A stretch of 64,000 nucleotides of DNA from Cylindrodendrum hubeiense (taxonomy: Eukaryota > Ascomycota > Sordariomycetes > Hypocreales > Nectriaceae): the NCBI GenBank assembly GCA_014621425.1, contig JAANBB010000010.1:124001-188000 (forward strand), given 5' to 3'. A model generated the notes under the pieces. That model worked only from the letters and a program-made list of their open reading frames with translations. It ran no database searches and was not told the origin of the DNA. Positions 10,811 to 20,610 of this stretch are shown here, one piece after another. Positions within the stretch are counted from its first letter, which is position 1. Every line of letters begins with the position of its first letter. A program made the translations under genes and the position numbers.

Positions 10811-13725
10811 CTATAAAAACGGTTCGTTGTGTTGGGATAGGATTGGTTGTTCGCCTTCCTGCCCTCCTGGGGTCGGTTCTGCGGAGATGATTCCCACGTC
10901 GCGCTTGAAGCGTCGCAGCCATTGTTCATTATCAGCAGCCGTTTGGTTCCATAGGTCATCACTAGAAGTACATTATTAGCCTCATGTGGAAATACAGAAC
11001 ACGTAATCCACTACCAGAGTTGGACTCTACATACCTGTCGAACAATATACATCGAGCTTGATGCTGAATTTCGGCGTCGGTTGGGACATGACGGTTCGGG
11101 TTGTTAGGTGACATGGTAGATGTGACGAAACGGGTCAGATCCTGCGCCAGGCGACGGTAGCAGTTGGTGTCATTCAGGAAGAAGGTATTCTTCATCATGC
11201 CCTCGAAGTTCCGTGCATTACTTGAAGGTCGCCCAACATTCACAGCTTGCACCAGTAAATCGGAGCTGGGGGTAGATAATTGTTGCATTCCTGTCGTGGG
11301 TTGAATATGAGAAGTTAATCCATTCATGGCCCCAGTGTTCTGGCTGTGGTGATGCTTGAAGGCGGCCAGCCAGTCGATGTTGTCAGCAGTTTGATTCCAG
11401 GTCTCCTCGGATTCGCTCATGATTTTGCGCGCCTGCCGTTCCAGATCTCCGTTGGATGGCCAGATGCCCATGGCTCGCTGGGTGGCGACGTACTCACCAA
11501 GACATCTTTCGAGCCCACTGTAGTTGTAGATAGTCGAGTCTATGTTTGTGATGTTCTCTAGGTTTGACCCAGGACCAATAGTATTGTCGCTTGCAGGAAG
11601 ATTGGCTCGTCGGCGGAATTTGACCAGCCATGAAGTTGACGACATGACGAGCCTGACGAGCCAGTTGGAAATGAAGTCAGATGGCGTCTTCGAGTTGTCT
11701 TCGACGCGGCCAATGATGCCACAACATTCTTCCTGTAGCTCGTCATCCGTGACAGTCAGGGAAGTTGATATCTTGGCGCAGACGAACTTGGTGAGCTCCA
11801 GCTCCAGCGGACATTGCTCGAACAAGTTGTCCTTGCCGTTGATTCTGAGGATGGCGAGCCTATTTTCGGCACCCTGCCGTAGAGGTGAGAACCGCGCTTT
11901 CTTGGAGATTTCCTCGGTCATCAAGAGGTCGCGTAACCAGGAGGGTTCGGCCGAGAAACCTTCCAGTGATAATACCTCGGAAGCGAAAATGACACGACAA
12001 GCTTCAAGTTGCATTTCCGCATTCCTCGGCAAAGAGCCATTTTTCTCCTGGTAGTTTTCCATAAAGTAGCTGAGTTCTAAAGTAATGAGCTCGTAGGCAG
12101 TGCGGGGAGACTCGGTCGGTGTGCAGGTGGCAATGTATGGATATGTTGAGTTTCTTTCCATCTCAATTAAATCTGCAGCACACAACCAACTGTTAGACAC
12201 CACAAGGGTTGAATACGTGGATATATTGAGGCTGCTTACAAGGTGGGATGGCATTCTTGAGCATATCGAGAACTTTTGGTTCAAACCCCCAGTCACCTTT
12301 CCACTCGGCTATAGTATTGCCACTCTTGAAGTGCTCTGCTAAGTGCTCTACGCGGATCGGCCAGCTGTGCATCACGATCCCGCAGAAACCACACTGTGAC
12401 TGAATATCCGAAGTGGTGACTTTCCAGGGTTCCATACACCAGTCGAGGAACTTGGCTCCGTGGACGAGTCTCAGATGCTGATTCAGGTGATCTTTGCGGT
12501 AGAAAGTCCTTTCATCAGGGGATCGCATCTCGCACGTAGCGTGATTGTGGCTATCCACATGAGCATCATCTGGGTTTACCTTGGCGCAAAAGACGCAGCA
12601 GATTTGGTTTGTTTTGGGATCAACAGCACGAGGCCCATCGGGCGCGCAGACCCAGCTTTCGAGGGATAGGTGAAGCGATTTCTCATGCCGTTGCCAGACG
12701 TGTTTGGTCTTGAACGTTTCCGTGCAAAAGGTGCACTGGTATGGCTTCAAGGGCTCAATTAGCGACGTCTGCTCTTCTCGCTTTGGGTTAGCTCTACGCC
12801 TGCGGCGCCGACGACGGCCAAAAGATGTACAGGAGCCGCCGGAATTATGGGAGTAAGCCGAACCGAGTGAACCGCCACTAGATGTGCCAAAACTACTCGC
12901 GGATGAGCCGTTGCAGATGGAGCGGTCAGAGGCCTCATCATCAAGGGTCGAGTCATGAGGCCCGTTCGTACCCGGCGAGCTCTCTCCCGTGGAGGCGACA
13001 GCTTTGGCAATGGCGTTGACACAAGCGGGCTCGTTTTCGGGCGGCGACTCGACCCAACGCTGGAGCGGATTCAAGTCAGGCATGTTGCTCTTGACAGTTG
13101 GCGTCGGAGGCCGGCGAGGAATATCGATGGGTTCGGTGCCGGCGTTTCCAGCCCGATGCACCGTGAATTTTGCGGGCTGGACTTTGCCTCTGCGGCGCGC
13201 GTTGGAAAGCCAGTTGGAAATTTGGGTCTTGTTGAGCCCGGTCTGATGCTGGAGCATGGCATTCTCCTCTTCGTCAAGGTAAGGGTCATGGCAATGGAGA
13301 AGTAGCCATTTCTTGAGAATCTGGATAGATTGCTGGGAGAACCGTGGTCGAATCTTGGTAAGAGGCACACTGTCGTTGGGATCGGGGGCTGAAGTGGTGA
13401 TGCTGTCGGACGTGCAGCCTGTGGAGCATAACGGCGCGGGTGTCTCGGACAAGCCCCCAACGGGAGTGACATGTTCGCCAGAGTCGAATGACGGATATTC
13501 GCAGTCTAGAAAGAAGCTGGAGCCATGGTTCGATTCGTCACTCAAGTTGGGGAGGGCACCGAAGTTGAAGTCATGTACATTATTGGTCAGTGACAACTCA
13601 GTGTTCAGGTCGACAGCGGGCGCACGAGGCAGTGCGGAAGGCTCTGAGAGCTCTTCTTCCCATGCGACCCAGTCAGGGGAGTGAACGACATCGCCCCAGA
13701 GGATGAAATCTTCTAAATCGTGCAT
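10811..13725 (-). CDS. TALE-class (KN) homeobox plus C2H2 zinc-finger transcription factor
   Basis: Three exons: 12240-13725, 11035-12172 and 10811-10961, giving 924 aa. Introns have GTAAGC and GTATGT donors, CTGCAG and CTAG acceptors, and a GCTAATAA branch before the last exon. The ATG at 13723-13725 starts MHDLEDFILWGD. Residues about 130-190 form a KN homeodomain with three-residue loop extension and the helix-3 motif ISNWLSNARRR. A Ser/Gly-rich linker and an eight-arginine tract (candidate nuclear localisation signal) precede a C2H2 finger, CTFCTETFKTKHVWQRHEKSLH-like, and further Cys/His pairs to about residue 480. The C-terminal half is helical with two repeated NQTA-DN-WL-FK motifs (around 11350-11400 and at the very end). 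Fungal proteins of this type are nuclear regulators; the target is unknown. Confidence 0.9.
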
Positions 13726-16700
13726 TGCGGTCAAGTTCGACTAATTGCGTGTCAAGTTGTCGGGTAGAATACGCGGAGGTTGGACTAGAACGAGTGAGGG
13801 CAAGCGGATGTCAGAAGATGCCGAATATGCTTGAGGTATGATTTCGGGCGGGCCAAGACACGCAAACAAGATCAATGGAAAGAAAGTTCTCCGCAAAATA
13901 ATCCAGCAGAAAGAACAACAGAAGGGAGAAAGTGCAAAACCACTTCCAGCTGGTGGTTTGTCCACGATGGACTCAGCCCGTCTGTTTCAGCATCTTGATT
14001 GGCCACACCCTTCATGTCAAAAGTATGTGGGTCACATTGTGACTGGTGAAAATGGCCAAGGCCTATTAGTCAACTGGAAGCACTGAGCGGGGCTAGAGGA
14101 GAGAGAGGCTTGCAATTACTAGATACTCGAGCTAGCTGCGACAGACGGTGTGAGGGCGAAGCCAACGTATTACTGGTTGCTCCCATCATTTCATCAGATG
14201 CACCGCCGATGACGTTGTTGCATAACCAACCACCTGGGTATGCCCTCTCCACCTAGAACCGTTTGTGGCCATCATCCCGTACACATAAATCAGTATTTAG
14301 GCGGCCAGAATTGAGCTATATACTTTAATGAGATCTCGCTAAATGATGTAGAGACCCTGCAAATGAATCCTTGTCCCAGAAGAAGATTAATAATCGGAGC
14401 GTCGCTCGCCACAGTCAATCCCAACTGTGCGATACCATCCTTGAATATGATAATATACACAGAAGTATTCTTTCACCCTGTACCTTCTCCCCATCCAATC
14501 GATTTATATACAGCTAGACTATGCAATAGCTATATTAATATCTATTGTACATGCGTGTTGTCATCACCACTTCCACATCTAACCACGCGATAAAAGGACT
14601 CCACTAGCAGCTGACGTCGGGGTAGGTATCCGGAGCACAGCGTTTAGGAACGGCGAATACATCGTATGAATCCAGCTCACGGGCGAACGATCAATCAGGA
14701 ATACGTGTAGACGACATTTCCTGTTGCTCAGAGGCGATTTTCGCGGTGGTTCGAATGTTGTTGCTAGCGGAGGATCGGCACGCTGTGAGATGTCGCATTT
14801 CATCAGGGTTGAGAGATTCGTGCTTGGGTGCAAGGCCGCATTCGATAAGGCAATAACGGTAGGCAAATTTTCATCTTTGCAGGCTTCTTAGGCATTCGGT
14901 GGAAATATCGATGTCCGGATTGTACAGGTGGGTGTAAACAATATCTAGTGGTCAGTGCCGCTGGACTTCTCCAAGCGGAATTCTACCAGGCCATGTAAAG
15001 AAAAGAAAAAAAGTCCACCAGAGGTAGGCTCACCGTCCAGAGGACGGATGCAGCACCTTGCTAGATACCCGGTAGGTATTAGACGGTGGTTTCCTCGCGG
15101 TGGGGAACGTCGGCTCGAGTGGCATAAATGGTCGGATTGCAGGACGCCGGTGCAGGGCCGCCATTGAAGCGCACCCAACTAATGGACGTAGACGGAGCCG
15201 TGCTAGCATACAAAAGGCAACGATTGCTCTGGATGCTCCATTTGATTGATGAACTAGGCGCAAAGGCCAAGGCAATGTGTCAAGCATGGGAACCCTCTTG
15301 GGGACTCCGCGTTATTTATGGTCGTCTTCCAAAACCACTCACTTGCTTGCCGGGCAGAGATCAGTCGAGATGGTGACGCTTGCTCATCGAATGAGATTCA
15401 GGAGCGCCAATCCCCGCCGGGGCAGACTGTATCGGTGAGAAATATTCTGCAGCCATTGGCCTCTCAAAAGTGAGGCGGATTGGGCTGAGCAAGAAATGGC
15501 GAAGCCAGCGCTAATACATCCGGCGTGCGACACACCGCTCACCCTCGTCGCTCAAACAAGGCTCTTTGATTGGATGTGAGCGATGATACGTAGGCTGAGT
15601 TCAGGCGCAGTGCTAGTCCTAGGCACCTATGTCGACGCCTTTCTGATGCTGGCCGGTCCGCCATGGTTCGCCTCCGGTTCGCAGCGGAGCCTGATCACAA
15701 ATGTGCCGTCACGCTCTCCAATAAGCCGCAAAGCACTCTCGGCTTGGGCCAATTCCATGTGAACGGCAAACAAACTTCGTAAGGCATTCACACCCATGAC
15801 CTATGTGCATACTCAGCGGTCCATTGTGGCTGGGCGTTGCAGCATGCTCAGACCAAACGTTGCATTCGTGAATGAGGCCCCAATGGCTCGAGTCTGTGGC
15901 CTCTGTCGTGTGCTAATATGAGCCGACGGAACTTGGCCGAAGCTGGTGCGGAATAGCTTGTACACGTTGAGCCGCCAATGGGTCTTCACGGGTGGAATAA
16001 TCACAGCCCTCTGACATTGCCACCGCAAGGCGTCGTCATCACACTTCACACATTAAATAACATATCAATTACCTCTTTCGCCTCAACTCTTGGTCGCCTC
16101 ACCTCCCAACAAAAATATGTCAGGCGCCTACTGGCGATATGAATGTGGTGTAGTACGGGATGTATCACGTCTTGGCCCGTAAAGAAAGAATAAGTCCTTC
16201 ATTTCAGCAACTTGATCATCACGCTTTTGCGATTTTCAAAGGCAAAGTTCCAGGATCCTAGTTAAGCCCGTTGACGCAGGCGGAGGTTGATCTACGCTGC
16301 CGACGCCGGGCCAGTCACGCCCTGTGTCACATCGCTCCGTCCTCGAGTGACGGAAACCCCGGCTGCTTAACTACTAGCCTCCCCTCTTGGCCAGCTAACG
16401 TCGGTTTCGCACGGCTCCAGGAAAAGGTGGCTATTTTGGATTCAATGGCAAGCTTGAATGAAGCGCTGCCGTCATGAGAGGTATGTGCGTGTGTGCTTGA
16501 CAGATGGGTGTCAGAAGTGGACATTGTTGATTGGGGGGTCTTGGCCCGTGACGTTTGCCTGACGCCGTTAGACTGCGCGGTGCTGAGTTCCGAATCTGTG
16601 GTTAGACTTTAGGTTGCACGGCGGCTTCGCTGTGTAGATGAAAGTTCGTCTTGGCATTTCGAAAGAGATCCTGACATGCAGCGCGGTGCGATGGTGGTGG

Positions 16701-17466
16701 TTTCATCCGTGCCACGCTGCATGAGCTGGGATTCCGCATCTTCTAGGGAGTCTGATATATATCAATGCGTATTACGGCAATTTGAGTGTCTGAGGAACGG
16801 GATAAGTGCCGCGAAACACGCAAACACGCCTCATTGACACACGGCGCCCACCCCTCGTCCGAACTAAGCAGTCCACCCTCTACTCTAGAAAGATGGCCAA
16901 GTAGATGCAGCGGGAGCTCAAGGGGCTTGTCATTGACGTAAAAAAGATAGATAAGGTCGCCCGCAGCGACAACCACCCCAAGAAGATCCAGTTCATCAAT
17001 AATAGCAGAGACTTGATTGAGACAAAGGTTGAATTGCATGATGAGGACGAACAATACCCTATTTCCTTGAATTTTCCCATTCTATTTGCAATCCTTATTT
17101 TCCTAGTCATTAAAGTTGTTCAACAATTTCCTTTTCAACAAGGATCATATTCCTACTTCTTCATCTTGAATCTCTATTCAACCGGGGGGGAGATCATATC
17201 AATCAGCTTCTAGCAATCAAAATTGTTAGTAGAGAGAAAATGCGACTCTTGACTTGGCCTCGCTTTCCGAAAGTAGAATAGGGACGTAAAATTATAATCT
17301 ATATACTTGATCTATCATTAAAAAAAGACACGAGGAATCTAAGATACTGCAGAAGCCCCGGCCAGCAAGGCAGAATGATATCAGAACCCAATCTCAAAAC
17401 CGTGAAGAAAGCTTTTCTCGTCGACAACTAACCATTAGTTGTGTTGAACTTGGTCCTAGAGTGGTA
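13726..17466. other. long gene-poor region left of the small gene
   Basis: About 3.7 kb with no supported coding gene. It should contain the promoter of the homeobox/C2H2 gene (ATG at 13725); long 5' flanks are common for regulatory genes. An open frame at 16905-17213 has plausible codons for its first half, but its second half is AT-rich and hydrophobic and nothing recognisable is encoded. Untranslated RNAs cannot be excluded. Confidence 0.45.
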
Positions 17467-17878
17467 TTATTTGGCGTTAAATTGTGCACCCACACAGGCA
17501 AGGTCATTTCTCTTTGTTTTGTCTTTGCATGGGGGTACATGGAGAGAGCGCCCCATGGCCAAAATGGAATCCACGGCGTCCACAATCTGCTTAGCTGATG
17601 AATTGCGATCAAACAACTGAGATCCGGCAACGTAAGAAGGATCAAGCATCCTACGGCTAACAGGTTCGTCGGCTGTGCTAATGGTTTATCTTGTTAGTAG
17701 AGCCATCTTGTTAGTGGGGAGTTGATTCTCATCCCGGGTTTTGGATTTGGGAAAGATCGATCCCACTCTCGGGAGCCTACAGATCGAGATGTAGAATTGA
17801 AATGTGCAATATAGGATGGAAGAAAGCGTCTTACTTGGGAGCAGAGTCCCGGCCAACGTTGGAGAAATACGTCGACAT
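17467..17878 (-). CDS. small two-exon gene for an 84-residue protein of unknown function
   Basis: Exon 1 is 17835-17878, from ATG TCG ACG (MSTYFSNVGRDSAP), ending at a GTAAGA donor. The 157-bp intron ends with a perfect TACTAAC branch site (17693-17699) and ATTAG acceptor. Exon 2 is 17467-17677. The join restores a single frame of 85 codons including stop, with good codon use and a stop at 17467. The product is soluble and polar, with SSAKQIVDAVDSILAMGRSLHV in the middle predicted helical, two cysteines (CKDK, ACVG) and no signal peptide or membrane segment. I do not recognise the family. The ideal splice signals and in-frame join are the main support. A TATA box lies 365 bp upstream, so the 5' leader is long and contains an upstream open frame. 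Confidence 0.62.
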
Positions 17879-18016
17879 GGCAATGATGTATATGAAGGTA
17901 TCCAAGCCCTGGAATCGATTGTGATCGGTCTTGGATCAGATGAAGAATGGCAAGAGATGAAGGAGGGAGGGTTGCGGACAACGGAGATGGCCAGCCCGAA
18001 CTGGCTCAAGTGAAGG

Positions 18017-18190
18017 CTATCGGATGGCTGGGCAGAAATGTTCGAATTGGCAGAAGGGTCCAAGTAGGCAAGACCAAGTGGGAGGCAGCAAGAGGTGTCG
18101 AGAGGTGGCGAGAGGTGGCGAGAGGTGGTGAGAGGATAGGCTCCGGACTGGATGAATAAACTGCTGGTACTGATGTTCGACTGACTGCAT
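18017..18190 (-). other. upstream open reading frame in the leader of the small gene
   Basis: ATG at 18188-18190 in context ACAACAATGC opens a 57-codon frame beginning MQSVEHQYQQF and ending at 18017, before the main ATG at 17878. It spans the decanucleotide repeat, so its length could vary. It could reduce translation of the main frame, or be part of a differently spliced transcript. Confidence 0.35.
18091..18134. repeat. 10-bp tandem repeat (agaggtggcg)
   Basis: Four direct units of agaggtgKcg/agaggtggYg in a row, plus a degenerate fifth, lying within the presumed 5' leader of the small gene on the minus strand. Confidence 0.85.
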
Positions 18191-18242
18191 TGTTGTGCCG
18201 AGTAGGAGGGGAGGAGACGGCAAGAGAGCAGAGGGCGACGCC

Positions 18243-18249
18243 TTTTATA
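18243..18249 (-). promoter_or_regulatory. TATA box of the small gene
   Basis: The minus strand reads TTATAAAAGG, followed by a pyrimidine-rich CCCTCTGCTCTCTTGCCGTCTCC tract (split here for length: CT-rich 18200-18232), the usual arrangement at fungal transcription starts. Confidence 0.55.
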
Positions 18250-19712
18250 ACAAGTGAATGCGGCATCCTGCCATGAATGTGTGTACATGGCCTTGGACAT
18301 CTTTGTAAGGAAGGAAACGCGACAAGAGCAGACGACGGTAGGACAAAATGACTGGAACCACGGAGACTAAAGAAGGAAGACTAGAGATGGGGTGGGTATA
18401 GCGACACCAAGTGACCGAGACGTCAAGGATTCCCTTAACGAGATTCCCTTGAGGGTGGATGCACCCCCGGCAAGGAAACCGGACCCGGTAATGGGTGGGT
18501 GAAGGGTCAAGGTAGGTACCGTGCAGAGTAAGCTTTTTGCTGTGGGTGTGTGGAGGCGCGTGCTCGGGGTGTTTTGCGATATACGAGATACAATTAGCCG
18601 TTGAAGGGTTGACGGGTTGGTGGGTCGATGGATTGATGCTCAGAGGACTGGGTTCGGTGATAGTAGTTATTCGGGATCAGATTTTGTGCTGTTTAATGTC
18701 TTGCTCCGACGCTTTTTCTATCGAACCAAGCTAAAGATTCAAAATGGATCACGAAATCCATCAGATGTTGAGTTGGGACTCTGGGAGAAAGCTCATGTCA
18801 GATACCTGCGGCCTGCTATGTGCGAAATAGGCCCCTGGGCTGGCAAGTGGAGGGGGGGGAGTGGGCGTTTGTTGGGCTGGGCCGGTGGCCAGCGAGCAGC
18901 CAGTATTAGCCACAGCCTTAAAGTGTCGCTTGCACCTTGGGCCTCGTACGGAGTATGTACGGTCCAACCGAAGGATCTGACGCACGCATACTCGATGTTC
19001 TGCGCTCTACAGCTCGACAGGGGCCTTGGCTTACCCAGGTCTCTATGCAGGCCGCCATTGGCGGGTCGTTGACTGAGGACTAAGATGTGCAGCCCAGCGG
19101 GCGTATTAGGTGAGACTAGCTTGGAGGAGCGCCCTTCCCCTGGCATGGCATCGCACCCAGATGGATAGACAGGAAGTCGTGCATGCGTTACGCGGCCCCG
19201 GCTGACATGGTTTGGTGTGTATGTGTGTGTGTGCGGGTGGGTGCGCTAACTGTGTATTCTCCTCGCGTGCCAGAGCCACCGCCTATTTACTGGGGCTCTC
19301 TTGTACATATTTAGTGCGCTATAGGATGGATCCAGCGCTCTCTTGTCCGCCGTCGCAATCAAGCCGCCCAAAACAAGAACCCACGACAAGGCAGACAAAT
19401 AGTACATTTGAGGAAGACAAACTGCCGCAGATACAAACTGCCGGCCGGAAATGCCACTTGCGACTGGGGCTCTTCTACCCGGCACGCTATCGTATTCCAG
19501 CACGTTACCCATTAGGGAAGGAGCTGTATGTCGTGGCGGTGGAGCGTGGCGGTCAGCTCTCCCCGTGACGAGGGTTGAGGATGGATCAGCAGCGGCGAGT
19601 TCAGTTGCGACTGTGGGCGGCCGCAAAGCGCAACGAACGCGCACGCACCGAAGGACGCATCGAAGCATGCACCGAAGATCAGGGCTCAAGCCAAGGCTCA
19701 AGACAAGGCACT

Positions 19713-19777
19713 CACACACACACAAACACACTACACCCACATCCACACCACAACCACACCCACACACACCACGCACA
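19713..19777. repeat. imperfect CA microsatellite
   Basis: A run of CACACA interrupted by AA, TA and CC steps over about 65 bp. It explains the spurious His/Thr/Pro-rich and Cys/Val-rich open frames on the two strands. Confidence 0.85.
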
Positions 19778-20443
19778 CAGGCTTCACAGGGCTGCTTAGC
19801 TTCTCTTCCTCCCCGAGATGCGACGGGTGTGACCCCACGGCGAGAGAGTCCGTCCCCTGCAGGCCCAGGGCCTAATCTCCACCACACCTGCCTGCTTCCA
19901 GGGATTCCATGGCTTCTCTCAGTCTTCCATTTCAAGGCGTCTCGCACGCTCCACTACCTTCACACTAGTCTGGGGCATCCAGCCCAGGCTCCAATGCCTC
20001 TAGTTCTAAGCCTTACAGGCCCCTGTGCTTCAGCCTCCCCCAGCGACACACCATGATTCCGAGCCAACAAGATTGTGATTTCGAGGAGCTCTAGGGTAGA
20101 TGCCGGTCGCTGATTTGGGCCACTCGCCGTGCCTCGTTCGAAGCCTGGCATTCGAGCTTGCGCTACGATTCAGGCTGGAGCCCATGCTGGCAGTAAATGC
20201 TGAGCTCCCAGTCGGCCAGAGTTGTCCCCTTAGTCACTGGTCGCATAACACGGGGCTTTTCATACTTCGGATCTAACAGGCACCGCCAGCCGGTATTACC
20301 AGGGATGTGATAATCTGCCAGCGCATTGGTCGCCTGATGTCGTCGCCTAGCAATGGAACAGGCTATCCAGCAAGAACTTGGCGTCATGTGAGAGCTTCAC
20401 GTGATTGTATTGGGCCTCGTTAGGTACGAAAGGGTATATATAC

Positions 20444-20452
20444 ATAAGGCAC
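20444..20452 (+). promoter_or_regulatory. TATA box upstream of the TPR-CHAT gene
   Basis: GGGTATATATACA lies about 165 bp before the ATG at 20611, followed by a pyrimidine/CA-rich leader. Confidence 0.5.
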
Positions 20453-20610
20453 GACATGTGTGATACATCAGAGCTCAGCCGAATTCATCAAATTTAACTG
20501 GTTCCAAAATTAACATTGGAGATACTGAATTCTGAGATTACCGCATTGACATCGACTACACCCATAACCACCCAACGCTTCAAACACAGAAGCAGCTCAG
20601 CACATTGATA

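Larger units (their letters stand above)
18250..20610. other. gene-free stretch with low-complexity tracts
   Basis: No supported gene over about 2.4 kb. A TG-rich run lies at 19211-19240 and a CA-rich run at 19713-19777. Long open frames over the CA run (19246-19947 minus, 19451-20056 plus) are by-products of its composition. The right end is the TPR-CHAT promoter. Confidence 0.5.

Noticed and set aside
16905..17213. Open frame beginning MQRELKGLVIDVKKID with plausible codon use
   Set aside because: No motif, no splice support, AT-rich hydrophobic end. An antisense frame over the same place looks equally good.
17686..18300. 204-codon Ser/Pro-rich frame on the minus strand
   Set aside because: It overlaps the leader and intron of the better-supported small gene and passes through its splice signals.
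19246..20056. Overlapping 200-230 codon open frames on both strands
   Set aside because: Both depend on the CA/TG microsatellite and biased composition, lack domains, and are mutually antisense.
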